Shown here one piece after another: positions 24,882 through 37,984 of a stretch of 64,000 bases of DNA. The notes beneath the pieces are model-generated. The model was not told the origin of the DNA. It saw only the letters and a program-made list of their open reading frames with translations, and ran no database searches. Each line of letters starts with the position of its first letter. Positions within the stretch are counted from its first letter, which is position 1. A program made the translations under genes and the position numbers. Source of the stretch: Oxytricha trifallax (lineage: Eukaryota > Ciliophora > Spirotrichea > Sporadotrichida > Oxytrichidae); NCBI GenBank assembly GCA_000711775.1, contig ARYC01002752.1:22860-86859 (forward strand). Reading direction: 5' to 3'.

Positions 24882-27370
24882 ACACAAAATTAAATTTTAT
24901 ATAATATAAAAAGCTACTAAAGACAAACAAATTTAACTAGGATTCATGAATGAAAATGTATAAAAACTTAAATGGCATATAATTGGAAAACTTAGGGAAG
25001 TTTAATATATAAGTTTACATCAGTCAAGATAAATCCATAGTAATATATTTAATAATAATATTATTATTAATCTAAAAATAGTAAATATAACAGCTTAAAA
25101 AAATTAAAATGCTTTTGTAGCATATTATTAATATTTTTGCTATTTAATATGAGAAATGCTGATAAATACTACATAGATCAAATCGAAATCATAAAATGAC
25201 CTTTATTTATAAAAAAGGGAAATATTAAAAGAATTACTGATATCGCCATATTAGAAATGTTTTAAATTTATATTAAATATTTTATTATTTTTTAATTATG
25301 TTATGTTGAGTTAATAACTGATATTAAATTGTATAAAAATAAGATTTTTAAAAAATAATATCATATACTAATATAAAATATTATGATTCATCAGATCACT
25401 TTCTCATGAGCACAAACTTATTGGTTTTCTTAATTCCAGGTCACCTCATGAATTTCTATGACCATCTCCGCTGCCTTGAAACCCTAAAAAGCAATATTTA
25501 TAATACTTACTCATCAATTCTATAATGAACTTCAAACGCTTATATTTTTGCGCGTTTTGAAGATACGACAGCGCAAGTATTATATTCGTGCTCAGCAAGG
25601 TTTAAATAAATAGAGTCAATATGTCCAGTATTTTTCGGGAATAATAAATTGGAACTTGCCAGCTTCCTGGGAAAGTGTTCGGCCCTTGACAAATTTTGAT
25701 TTTGTCAAATAATTGACGAATTAATTCCCCTTTAATTTTTGTAAGCGACAATTTATCTGGTGTTCCAGTTTCACAATCTTAAAATTAAAATCCATTTTTA
25801 AAACTTTTTAGGTTTGTTTCATTTCTTATAAACTCTTAGAATGCTAGTTTACTCTATCTCTAAATGTGCTTATTTCATCTCAACAATCTATATCTCTTAA
25901 TTTAGCAATTGCTGTCCTTGTTAAAAATCAAATTTTCAATTAATCATTGCCAATATCTCAATCATTATTTAAAATATAAAAATCAAAATTTTATCATCTT
26001 TTACTTTGGAAGTTTAAGTTCCTTTTAAACTTTGTCTTATTGATAATGTATTTTAATTAATTAAATCTTAAATATTTTTTCATTTCTTTATATTTATTAA
26101 ACACATAGTCGTTGACAATCTTATTAATTAAATATTGCTATTTCGTCATAAATTCGAATATTATTTTAACTTAACACTAAGAAGCTTCAATTCTTAATCT
26201 TTAGAGTCATTCTTTATTGATGTTTAAACTTTACTCAGTATTTTTAAAGTTTAAAAATCTTTCTTATCATAAGCTTTGAGTGTAAAAAACAACCCCTTGT
26301 TTATAAATATTAAACTTCAGTTAATTTTATTATAAAATGTTAAACCACAAATGATCATTTTATAATCAACAAGTTATATAGTGTAAATTTAAGTATCTGA
26401 GTGTCTTTGGATTGTCATTTTTAACACACATTAACTCTCTTCTTCTTGAAATGTATTTAGCTTTTTTTCGTCTTAATCTTACTCATTTCCTCATGATCTT
26501 CTCGAGAATTTCAGATAACGAGTTTAGATCAATTTAATTTTACTTATCAGCTAGGATAGTATCTTACGACTTTAGACCTTACTTTTTTAGAAATGAATTC
26601 TTTTTTAGGTCTGTAACTTTTAGTTTTAGATTAAGCTTAATTAATAGTTGCCAAGAAGTACTTATATTTTTGAAGTGTCAAGTAGTCTCATTTCTATGAT
26701 TGTCAAGCATTGAGATAAACATGATATTAACTTCTAAAAAATGCAAGATAAATATAGAATTGAATTTAAATTTTAGTTATCATTTTCCTTCTAATTACGA
26801 TTCTCACTCTGTTTGAACTTTATTCTTTTCATCTATTTAAAGTAATCGATTATCAAACTTAATTACTCAGAGTTGAAGCTTTTTTTTTAATCATTTCCTA
26901 TTTTAGGTTCTTGAATTTTCTGACAATGAATGTTGTCTATGTCATATTTTTTTCTATTGAATTACAGATTGTTTTCAATTCTTTTATTTTATTAATTATA
27001 TTTACTGGAGAGGGGTTTATCATAGAAATCTTTTCAAGTGGCAAACTGCTCATAAGACCTATTGATGATGAGGTTTTATATCTTTAATTATTTTCAAGAT
27101 TAAAGTTATGGCCTGTTGTTTAAATGCTATGGCTATGTTGTTCATTCGTGTGTTGGTTTCGGTTTAAGCCTTTGTTCTTCTCTTGTTGAAAAGAGCTTAA
27201 CTTTATTAATTGGTGAAATAAAAAATCAAACTGAAATAAATCAAAAGCAATATTTTAGAATCAGATTATTTGAAAATTGTAAAAATAAATATTCCTTGAT
27301 GATGACTAATGATTTAAAATCAATTAAATTTTAACATATCACTGTTTAATACTAAAATTAAACCATCAAT
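24882..27370. other. AT-rich spacer
   Basis: AT-rich sequence with no supportable gene. A slightly richer patch at 25400-25700 (TTCATGAATTTC, TTTTGCGCGTTTT) shows no clear frame. Confidence 0.35.
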
Positions 27371-27935
27371 CTTAGTCGTGACGTAGACGTATCTGAGTGA
27401 GTTGACGTGGCAAATTCCGTGACGAAGCAGTCGTTAAGTAGGAAACTCCGAAAAAAACCATTCTCGCTATTACCTAGTCTTCTCCCAAAATCAAGATGTC
27501 ATCCCAGTAAGTACCTGGGGACTGAGCTCGTGAGATCCAACTAGATAACAGAAGATGGAGAAAATAGCTTACCGGTCCCACCGCTGCTGGGAAACGTAAT
27601 CCCTATCCTTTCGCTGTGGTCAGCACCCTAACCGGTGTGGGAGAAAAATCCTTATCGTTGGCTTCAATGGTTTTCGTCTTCTCACTTTTGAAGGCAGAGC
27701 GTACCTTCATCCTGCTCCATATTACCAAGGAAACTGAACTCAAGCCAGTAGACTCATCTAATGCAGGGAAATCTTTGGATCCCGCTCACTTGAAGAGTGA
27801 ATGCTGACAGATTGAACCCAGCCGACTGGTCCTTCATGCGTTGCGCCCAGCAACCCGCTACCTGCCCTCGATAGGCCTTAGTGTAGTAGAAAGCTCTATC
27901 AGAAATCCCAAGTGGTTAGTACCACCTAGCAATTA
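27370..27935 (+). other. Isolated GC-rich island (about 50% GC)
   Basis: This 0.56-kb block is the most GC-rich non-repeat stretch in the window and has abrupt AT-rich borders. The plus frame from ATG 27496 holds a donor-like GTAAGT at 27507. Removing 45 bases to an acceptor at 27551 avoids the only early TGA and leads into the frame TGPTAAGKRNPYPFAVV, which runs to TGA at 27805. The minus strand is also open for about 130 codons (TAG read as Gln). So the coding strand is undecided. It may be an MDS, a structural RNA locus or recently acquired DNA. No family or rRNA/tRNA signature was recognised. Confidence 0.4.
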
Positions 27936-30935
27936 ATTTCTAATTTAATTAAATATTCCTTATTTTTTATAATTAAATCTTTTTTTTATTATTCACATAT
28001 TATTATATTATCCTTGAGATCTAAATTTACACATAATTTTAAGAATAGATTATTTTAATTGATTTATAATATGTAATAAAACCTGAATTTACTATGATTT
28101 CTTATTTCCTTAAATTTAGTAAAATTATTATACAACTTTCTTTAATATGAATTTTGACAAATTATTGAATTATTTCATTAGTATTCTATTAAGGATTGGC
28201 AATAGATAGATTATATATATAATCATTTGGGATTTGGCTTATTATCTCATATTAAAATACTAGTTAATGTTTCATTGTTTTTATTAATGGGTAATTCCGC
28301 AGAATTTGATGCGTCGGACTGAATAGTTTCTGCTTTTACTGAACTAATATATATTAATAGTTCTAGCATTATTAGAAATTATTGGAGATATAAGATATTT
28401 TGATTTGAAATAATTAGTTCTTATAAATATAGTATATCCTTACTATAAACTTTTATTTAATGATGGTATTTGAAGATATACAGGAACTCTGAGTTTTAGT
28501 CTCATTTAATTTGAGACTTGAATTGATGTTAAGTCGCTCAAGAAAGTAAAGAAAGCAAGATAAAATTTCCAGACAAGAGCTAGGTGATGAAAAAGTAAAT
28601 TATACTTTATTAATGAGTACTGTTACAAAATTATTTCTTTCTGAAACTTAATTTGAGATTAGTCCTATATTTAAGTACAATAAACAGCTATCACACAGAT
28701 TTAATTCAAACTTTGTTCAATTTTTAATATTATAATTATAAAGTTTCATTTGAATAAAAAAGGAATAAGCAATTCAACAAGAAACACAATAAAGACAGAT
28801 TGACATAGTGAGAATTACTAATCTTCGAAAACCTAAGAAGTAGTTTTAGAAAATCCCTCAAAACGTTTTAAAACAACTCCTTAAAATATAAAAGCTAAAG
28901 CCAAAGTGGATGCTACATTTTACTGTTATTATATAGAATATATAAGCTCTCGAGATAGAATTAATCATATAATAACGATAATGGTTAATTATGTAGTATT
29001 AACTCATATTGTTCCACCAACTCTGTTTTAAAATAGGAAGCAATTTACTATCCTAATTAAAATAATTAATTTTCGATTAATTGAAAAATTGACAAAAATT
29101 AACTAATCTATAGAGTCTCAAAAATATATCTATACCTTTAATTTAAAATAAGAAATATTCTCTTAATAAACGCTTAAGAAAATTTGATTAAACACATGAA
29201 CTCTAAAATTTGACATCTGTTCCCAAATCTTTTATCTTAACAATCTATATAAATAATCTAGCCAATCTCGCAAAAATTTATGAAATTTCCATGAAATTTA
29301 AACAAAGCAACTCTTAACCTAAAACTAATTGTAATTTAGAACTCCTTTAGTTTAAGATTATAGCCAATTACTTATTTAAACTATATATAAAAATATAGGC
29401 AATTCAATAATTAAAAAGGTAAAAATTAAAAAAATAAGTTATATAAATATTTTTGACTTAAATTGTAGGATAAATTTACAAATAAAATATTCTTAAAATT
29501 ATAAAATATCTATTTTTGCATATTTATATATATTTATCATTAATTTTCAATAGAGTAAAGATTTCCCAATAATCAAGATGAATTTAATGAATCTGACTCC
29601 CAAGGGATAGAATTGTTTTTGTATTAATGCCTCTTCATTAATACAAAATATGATGCATGTGCAGAGACAAATGAATGATATTAAAATACTAAAAAACATA
29701 ACTTATTATCACAGCAGATATAATAATAGCTTTACTAATTAACAATATTGTTTCAAAAATGCATAAAAAGTCTAAATTATGATTAAATATTCTACCTTTA
29801 AAAAGAAGAAGTTTCAAGTAAAGATGAAGATTACGTTGTTCAAATTAAAACCAATATTATAATTCTATCTAAGATGACTATTAATTAGCTTTCTTACATT
29901 TATTCTCCAAACTTTGAAATTTAATTTAAATCAATTTTTTAAACTCAGTTAGTTACAAAATCAACTACATAAATAACCGACTTATTATTAATAATTAAAT
30001 ACTAAGCAAATAAAATTATAAATTATAACATTGATAAGAAATTCATGACTTAAAACTATAGGCCCATTTTAACTATAAATTATAAAATTTTAAAGGGTAT
30101 AATAATCAAAATTATTAGAATTTTGGAGAAAGTGCTCAATAGAAATCTATCTAGTATTTTATGGATTATTAAAAAGCATGAAAGTAAAGAAATACTATAA
30201 TTTGTTATGTTGGGCATTTATGGAAAAAAATTAAATTATTGATTTCTTAAATTTTATTATTTAGAGAGTTACATTATTAGTTCCTTATTTCTTATATTTT
30301 ATCCAACAAAAATTAGAAATCTACTCCTAGGAAGAGTACCATGCCTTCATAAAACTTCGTTTATACTCTATCTAGGGGATGATTGCGATGAAAAAAATAT
30401 AATTTTGTTGGGGTCAATACAATTATAGATAAATGTTACACTACCATTAGAGCTTATGCAAATGGCAGTTGATAAGGATTATATGGTAATCAGTATGAAA
30501 ATTGAGAATAGAATGTAAGTAAAGGGATTGTAAATTATATGTTTTTTATCTAGTTATAATAAATTGAATTAAATTAAATAATTCTTAAAGCAAATTTAAT
30601 GCATTCTGTTTTACTTTTAAACCATGATTCTATAGAGGAAAAAATTAGTAAGTATGGGATCTATATTAAGTTCGATAATTCATACCAAATTGAAGAATGT
30701 CTGCAATTACTATAGATCATATCAAAGTAGAAGTAATTTTAATTAGAGATACAGAATTGCGTATCTCCGACTTCAAGGAAATAAAGAATAGAAGTAACCA
30801 GTATATAATATATGGAATTAAGGTATTCTACTCCACAAAAAATAATGCTTCTATCATTATACTACAATCAAGAATTGAGTAGGCATCACCAATAAGTAGT
30901 TTGTTTAATACACAATTAAATCCTCTATTACTAAT
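27936..30935. other. AT-rich spacer
   Basis: Low-GC sequence without islands. No gene, repeat or RNA could be supported. Confidence 0.4.
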
Positions 30936-31149
30936 AAAAATCTCAAAACCCCTTAATTAGATGATTTAGTTATTTGATTTTTGGGGTATAGTTGGGGTCT
31001 TATAGGGGTTAGTAGAGAAATTAGGCCAATTTGTAAATCTAGAAATAGAAATTAGCGATATTTAGGGTTGTTTGTGATGAAAAATAATATATTGATTTAT
31101 AGCTTAGGCTTAGATTTGGTAATAATATTAATATAGAATAAGTAAGTAG

Positions 31150-32120
31150 CTAAAATATGCAGCTTTAGCAAAGCTTCAATGTAAGAGCTCCTAAATTATT
31201 AGGTATTATTGCTTGTTATTTGTAAAGCATTATAACTCAGAAACTTGAAATATCCAGCAAGTAAAAGTTTTATCAGGGTCATATTGACTACCTCTGTGGC
31301 TCGAAAACTTTGAAGCAATTGGATCTCTTTCCTCATGACTAAAGAGCTGTGCTTTTTCATTACAATCTTCCAGACATGCGCATCTCACCATAGACTATAT
31401 CAAAGATCTATAAAAGAAATGGTTTTACTTTCAAGATTGTCAACAGAATGAAGAGAGTGATTGATTTTACAGTGCCATTTTATATTATAATTTAAAATAT
31501 ATATATATGATTAAATGCAGAGGGCTATTGACAATAACATAAAGTTAAAACACGCTGATGAAGCTGTATTCACCCTCAACACCTTTATTTATAAGTCTTG
31601 GTACAAGAAATTTGATGATATAGAAGTGCATGACTAAAATGTGAAGGTAGTAACCCATTCAATTTTAGTTGGTATTAAGTAAAGATTCAGGTTTAGAGAG
31701 TTATGTCATTCACCTTCGCTCTATAAAGCGAGAGTAGTATATAGAGTTCCTACATAAGCTCAGAGAGAAGTATAGTAATCAAGAGATCATCCTGTTTGTT
31801 GAGAGCCTTTCAGTTCATAAGACTAAAGAGTCTAAGAAAGCCTATGAAGAGTTAATCTTAACTCCTGTATACAACGTTCTTTGTAGCCCATAATTTAATG
31901 GAATAAAATTCTACTGGAGTTAAATCTAAACTCACTGCAAGAAGCTACTGCTGTATCATCTTATGCATGACTTACGTATACATTCAATACACTTAATTCA
32001 AAGCAACTGTATGAGGGTGCGAGTATATAAAACAACAGATTTGTGCGAGAGAGGGAAGAATGAATGTTTATAAAAAGATTTAGATTTAAACGAATGAATA
32101 TATTGACATTTTAAAAAAGC
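31150..32120 (+). pseudogene. TBE transposase remnant (42-kDa type, DDE/Tc1-mariner-like)
   Basis: Ciliate-code reading gives the three catalytic blocks of the IS630-Tc1-mariner type. The first Asp is in KHADEAVF (about 31550). The second Asp block reads LFVESLSVHKT (about 31797), so Asp is replaced by Glu and the following Asn by Ser. The third block reads NGIKFYWS (about 31900), with Lys in the place of Glu. Frameshifts are needed at an ATATAT run near 31497, where four extra bases appear relative to the copy at 39.1 kb, and near 31680. Two of the three catalytic residues are therefore lost and the frame is broken, so it cannot be active. Confidence 0.85.
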
Positions 32121-32630
32121 TCATAAACGATTTTGGCTTCTCTTATTATTTCTTCTCTTAGTGCCAGCTCCTGCATCAATGTTCATTTCATCTGGTTATA
32201 AGACATCTTTAAAAAGCCGCATACTCACTTCATTAATTGTCTGTAAATTTCTGTCTATTTGAACCTTTGAATGCTCTTTCATTTAAAATATACCAGCTCT
32301 AGGTTTCCCTGAAAAGCTATGAATCAAAGCTTACTAGAGAGATAAGGATGCTTCTTAAGTTCAGCGAGCCAGATTTCGCTAATAAATATGCCTTGCTTCT
32401 TTTAATCTTCGAGAGAAATAGCGTAGCGTTTTTTGTGGCCTTCTTTTATGATCTCTATGAGATAACTCTCTCTTAAAGGGCCAAGAGCACCAAAGAAGAA
32501 ACTTTTTTTCTGGAAGCTTGTTAAAAAGTAGTTTCTTGGCAGGAATATAAACTACCAACTCTTCATCTTTCATAGCATCCTCGTAGAGATTGGAAACAGA
32601 AATCTCTGGGTAGTTTGATATCTCTATCAA
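32121..32630 (-). pseudogene. TBE 22-kDa-type protein, frameshifted
   Basis: ATG at 32630 opens the conserved start MIEISNYPEISVSNLYEDAM, the counterpart of MIEIPNYPEISV in the 40.7-kb copy. The frame breaks after about 46 residues at LPEKKFLL. It resumes in another frame and reaches the conserved tail MNIDAGAGTKRRN before TGA at 32121. Its function in TBEs is unknown to me. It lies convergently to the transposase and overlaps its 3' end. Confidence 0.8.
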
Positions 32631-33430
32631 CTTAATCTTATAGTTTATAAGACTTTCTTCTCATTACATAGTATAGCTTTTTAGAATGATCATTTTGTCC
32701 CATCATGGTTGGAAGGAAAAAACAAACAAAAGTATTTGTTTAAATATAAATTTTATTATTAACACGTTGAGTAAGGTATCGATAAAGATCTTATTTTATT
32801 TTAAATCTTGAGACTATTTCTTGAGCCTCTATTCTCTTTACTATAGTACTAAATAAATTCAATCTTAGTTCCTTCTTTTATCAATGCATTTCTCTCTTTA
32901 AAATCTATAGACATCTTAATTCTACTGTTTAAAACTAACAATTAAATATGGGCAACTTATAGGATCCCAACCTGGCAAAGATACGTTTTAGAAAGTTGGC
33001 AAAAAGCTATAAAAACTTTAGAAAAAGGAGCTCTATTTTTATCAATTTAGTTCCATTAAAGTAGTATTAATTTTGTTTATTTTTTTAAACACTGATACAA
33101 ATCCGTTTAATTTTAATTCTTACAAATTTATTAATAACAAAAGTTAATTAGTACCTACTTATAATCTAATGAGGTTTAAATGGAAAAGTTCCAAAATGGT
33201 TCCAAGTTTATTGGTAGAAGTTTTAACTTGATTTTTTTTCTAAGTTTGTTTCAAAATTAAAAATATTAAGCAATAAATTAGAGAATTTATAGATATAAAT
33301 TAAGTATAAATATGATGTTGAACACTTCAAAATCAACAATTATTGCTACAGGGCAAACTCATGCTCAACTATACTTTGGCTATGGAAGTTATTACTCATT
33401 AATAATAGTAATTTAAGTTTTAATTTAAGC

Positions 33431-34832
33431 ATGGCGGCTATCTTGAATCATAAGACAGTTTCATTTGGAATAGATTATCATTGCTCAACTTTGGCTCCTC
33501 CAAGATACCAAAAGTAATTTATAATGAAAAGGAGGTTGAGCTAAGAGCTCTAGAGTTTGAAGCTGAGCCCTTTAAAATTCAAGTCTAAAAAAATAGTGTA
33601 CAGATTTATGGGAGTTTAAACATAAGTTGAACTGGTTGAGGAAGATAGGAATAGCAACCAATAGAAAAATTAAAACATTTTAATGTGAAGACTGCTAAAA
33701 TTTTTTCTCAACTGAGTCTAGCTTGAAGAGACACATCAAAGAGGTTCAATCTGGTATATCTAAGATTTTCTTTACTTATTATAAAGTAGATGGTAGATAT
33801 TAGTGAACTTCATGCATGAAGTCTTATACTCACTCAGCAAAAGTAAAGAGGCATATGTAAAAGCATCATTTTAACGAATTCCTGATTAAAGATGAGGAAA
33901 CTTAAAAGCTTGTAACTGCTAAAAGAAAAAATAACTCTCCTGAGTTTAAAAAAGAGAAGTAGGAGAGACTTAAGAGATAGAAGTGACTGGAATTAATGAA
34001 CCAACCAGCAAATGGTGTTTATATAGCATGCTTATGAGAGAGTAATATTATACCTGCATTAAATGCAGTCGAAATCAGTAGCTGTAATGAATAACTTAGA
34101 AGGTAAACTTATAGTAGTTGATGAATTCACTTACAAGTACATACATTCGAGTATCTCATTTAGAACAAGCAGTATTAAAATGAGTTTGCAAATGAATACA
34201 TAGTACTGAGAGATGCTTAGAAAAGATGTTCCAAGAACTTACACACTAAGCTTGACAGAGTTATTCTTTGTCATGGTTTTATTGCATTAAGACTCAAGAA
34301 GATTGATATGACTCTAAGAGAGTATCTGCTAAAATAAAAGTATTATGATGATTTGAATGAGATACTCACAGTAATGACTAAGGGTATGAAAGAGCACCAT
34401 GAACTAGGGTATTTAATTGATATTTGAAGCCAGAAAATGTGGTGATAAATCTCTACCCTTTAGCAGTAGTAGATATAGATTTTAACAGAGCAATAAGTCC
34501 TGAGATAGTGACCTTAGCTAAAGTTCTAGGCACTCCAGCATACTCCCCAAAAGAGAAGTATACAAGCGGCACTGTGTAATTGGATGTTTCGGCAGTAGCT
34601 ACTATTATCTTTTAGTGCGATATGGAAAATAAAAATGAGAAATAATCAATGAGTTTGGGTCCTAAGCATATTAAAAAGGTGGAAATCTGCAAAAAAAGTT
34701 ATAAGCATAGTTGAGATGGTCATCATAAAAGTTCAACCATATCCAAGATAATCATTAGATGATATACTAGATTAACTACAGACTGCTAGATTCAAAGGGT
34801 ATTACAAAGATAAGTAGATAAAAATTGTTTAA
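33431..34832 (+). pseudogene. TBE zinc-finger/kinase protein (57-kDa type), decayed
   Basis: Two C2H2-type fingers are recognisable: CEDCQNFFSTESSLKRHIKEV, whose last His has become Gln, and CTSCMKSYTHSAKVKRHMQKH. The kinase part follows. The catalytic loop, HRDLKPEN in the other copies, has been reduced to YLIDI by a small deletion and substitutions near 34412. The DFN block is still visible (DIDFNRAI near 34475). Several frameshifts are required. The start is placed by homology with the 41.5-kb copy, and the end at 34830-34832, where the expected TGA has become TAA (Gln). It is certainly inactive as a kinase. Confidence 0.8.
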
Positions 34833-34957
34833 ATAATGTACAGTAATACTTATTAATTTCAAATAAATGTCTGTATTCTCTACTAACCCCAATAAAACCC
34901 TAACTATTACCTACAATAAAAATCACTAACACATCTAATTTCGGATTTTTGCGGTTA

Positions 34958-36908
34958 TAAATACTGTTTATCCAAAGTCATATCTCAATTAAAGACAAAA
35001 TGTCTGATAAATTGCCTTTTAAACTTATAATTTATATTCCTAATAATTCCCTTTTTTAGTTCCATTTTTTTATTTTTATAAAATATTTGATCTCTTTTAT
35101 TATTATAGCTTAAATACAAAGAATCTTTATAAATCTAATAATAAATATACTTTAATTAATTAATATTTTTTACTGATTATTTTTATATTCCCAAAATTTG
35201 CTTAAAAATAATCTTGAGGCTTCAGTAAGCAGTGATATAAGATAGGGATTTCTTTCAGTTAAAATATATAGCTATGAAAAGGAAAAAGTTGTACTTTCAA
35301 TATTTATCAACCTTATAAATAAACAACAAGCATAAGATCTTGATGAAATATAGAAATGCTTTAAGAAATCTAAGCTCACAATAAAGTCAAATAATAAATA
35401 CTCTCCAAAATCGCAAATGAATTAAATTTTAAGCATAATAATAGTTCTTTATAATATATATATATATACTAATGTAAAAGTTAAGTTCGATACTCACCTA
35501 ATTTAAGTAGTCCATTTATTTAGATTCCCTTAAAATATCCAAGCTCTTAAGAAAACTATTCATGGTAAAAATGGAAACCCTATTTAAGTGATCAATCAAA
35601 TATGTAAAAAGGGTCATGACCAAATTCTAAGCTATATCACACAATGATAAAAAACCTTGGCAACTAAAATTTTGTCTGTTAGAGGAGGTGAAGATAAATT
35701 CGAAATATCAACATCTCTGCATGTAAAAAAATAATTTTAATATAAATAAATTAACTATAAGTTTAAATCTGATGATTAAATTTAATAATTATATTATTCA
35801 ACAAGCTTTAACTTTTAAAAATTTCGAAGCTCACTTCAACCTTTTTAAAATTTGAAGCTTGACTGTGTTTTTTATAGTAAAATAAAAATTTAATAAATTT
35901 ATTTTTTTAATTCTTAATGTAATTATCACTAATTCATATAGATTTAGAAAAATATTCTAAATCTTTAAATGAACCAATTTATATCCATTAATTTTGATTT
36001 TGGCATCATTTAAAGCACCCTAAAAATCAACATGGATTCTTATACAGTTCCTTAAGGAACAAAGAACTATTAACAAAATTATACTAGCATACTTAATATT
36101 TAACTTAATGAGTTATATTATAATTTAATCTATAACCATATTAAACTGATATAAAAAGCTTTTATCTTTAAAAAAAGGTTAAAGTGAGCTTCAATTTTTA
36201 TAAAGGTTTAAGTTTGAACATTTGAATAAAATTTTAATATCACAAAGCTTAATACTATTAAGAATATAAATAGATAAGCTATAAAAGTTTGTTTGTTATG
36301 TATCCTTATAAATTCTATAAATCATTTTATTTCCAAAATAACATGTTTGATAAAATACATTCTTTAAGAATCATGAAATTAACAAAAGTAAAATATTAAA
36401 ACAATCTAAATAACTCTCTAATAATTCTTGGTGCCAATAATTTAAGGACAATTCGGCTTTAACAGGATTTTGATATATGCAAAAAAAAGACTTATTATAT
36501 AAACACCATTCATGATGTTTTTTTTTAAGAAAATATTTGAATTAGAAATTTGAATTATATTTAATTGAATCTGATAAATTAAATTGAATTTTTTAAATCT
36601 TTAAAGCTTGCCTGTCAAGTTTTTATATTTCCTCTCTTTGGTTATTTATATGATTAAGTATTACAATTGCTAATTATCTTCACTCCTTTGCTATACCTTG
36701 GTCTGTTACCACTACTGTTCTTACCAGCTGCAACCCCTGTAAAAATCAAATTCTAAATATTTTTTTGTGTAACTTACATTTTAAATTAATGACACTGCAC
36801 CTTCTGATCAAACATTTTCTCTTTTATTAATGTATTTGATTAATTTATAAATTTAATTCACTTTATTTCAAAAATTTCATGATTATACTATAACTACAAA
36901 AAGATAAT
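34958..36908. other. AT-rich spacer
   Basis: Contains one imperfect inverted-repeat pair, listed separately, and otherwise AT-rich sequence. No gene was recognised. Confidence 0.4.
35802..36218. repeat. Imperfect inverted repeat, ~40-bp arms
   Basis: GAAGCTCACTTCAACCTTTT near 35827 pairs with AAAAGGTTAAAGTGAGCTTC near 36175, with looser pairing outside. The 0.4-kb unit could be a MITE-like insertion or an eliminated segment with terminal repeats. Confidence 0.6.
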
Positions 36909-37367
36909 ATGGGCAAACAATTAATAAAGAAAGGTCTAACTCCAAGATGGATTTCTGATGACGAAAGATCTAAATGCTAACGAATTAAAGAAATTATACA
37001 AAACTCTTGCATTAAAAATAGAATTCATCACATCAGGAAACTAACGATATGAGAAACAACAACAAAAAATAATAAAAATGCAAAAGTGATCTAATTGGAG
37101 GCTTGGCTTTTGCACTATTAGCTGACTACATAATTAGTGTAATTTGTAAGTATATAATGGCCATTATTATCATCATTTTCAGTCATTATAATTATTTATT
37201 AATTTTTGCTGTTTCTAATTCGCCAAGTTTTATATATTAATTCAATTTGTGTCCGTAGATAGTTTACCAACAAGAATAAATTTTATTTTAGTGGTCGCGC
37301 ATGCAACAAAAGTTTTCTTCAGCACAACCTTTACAAACCGAAGTGGCAGTCGAATATATTGAGCTGA
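36909..37367 (+). CDS. Small membrane-protein gene candidate with a 37-nt intron
   Basis: ATG at 36909 begins the basic stretch MGKQLIKKGLTPRWISDDER. This frame ends at TGA 37050, but from about 37038 a second frame reads well (KCKSDLIGGLAFALLADYII). It enters the donor ATTT|GTAAGT at 37146, and the intron ends TTTTCAG at 37182 (37 bases). The next exon continues in frame with FIIIIYQFLLFLIRQ and FYFSGRACNKSFLQHNLY to TGA at 37365. Residues around the splice site form one or two membrane segments. The shift near 37040 may be a one-base indel or a junction between germline segments. No family is recognised. Confidence 0.5.
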
Positions 37368-37984
37368 AAACTTTCAGAACCTAATGTTTGTACCAAACTT
37401 ACTAGTTTTAAGGATAATATATTTAACATTATTTTTCCAAATAATTTATTATATAATAAGTCTATTATTTTTTATGTTAAGATTTCATAATTTACTTAAG
37501 TTATGAGATATGCATTAGTTAAAATCTTTTTTTTTATAAAATCTATTTGGAGAGGTAAAAGAGTATCGTATGTATTATTAATAATTAATTTTGTTCGATT
37601 TATAATAGAATTTTTCTAGAAATTTGAATGAAAGAAATTTTTATGCAGCTTCTTTATATAGCCAAAGATAGAAAAACAAAACAAATGTCGTAAGATTCTA
37701 GGAAAATAAAACTATCACGAATTTTTTCTGTAATTCTATTATATAAATTATAAATAAACTGCAGTGTAACATGCCATATATTTATGAGGTCAAATTATTT
37801 TTAGACTCGGTTTAAAAAGTAACTTATTTCTATGTCAAGGTAACTAAAGACTGCTATTGTGATATGACTATTAACATGAGAGTTAAATAGAGGTATAAAG
37901 TTTTGATTTTTTTAAGTTTAGTAAACTAAGAAACATCAATCAAGTTGTTTTAAAGTTTGCAGTTTTATCTAGAGAGTTATCATT

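Larger units (their letters stand above)
30936..34957 (+). mobile_element. TBE-type transposon, decayed copy (TBE copy 1)
   Basis: The element is bounded by degenerate telomere-like ends: CTCAAAACCCC at 30942 on the left, and a mutated complement with TCGGATTTTTGCGG at 34941 on the right. Inverted repeats follow, with GGGGTTAGTAGAGAA near 31004 matching TTCTCTACTAACCCC near 34876. It carries the three TBE genes in the usual order: transposase (+), 22-kDa-type (-), zinc-finger/kinase (+). All are damaged. The length of about 4.0 kb equals a full element. TBEs are germline-limited and removed during macronuclear development. Confidence 0.9.

Noticed and set aside
27800-27935. 5S or large-subunit rRNA fragment in the GC-rich island
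   Set aside because: GTGGTTAGTACCACC resembles a 5S segment only over a few bases, and the rest does not follow the 5S or 28S consensus.
31490-31530. Intron ending AAATGCAG in the TBE transposase
   Set aside because: There is no suitable donor, and the difference between copies is explained by dinucleotide slippage in one and a single-base loss in the other.
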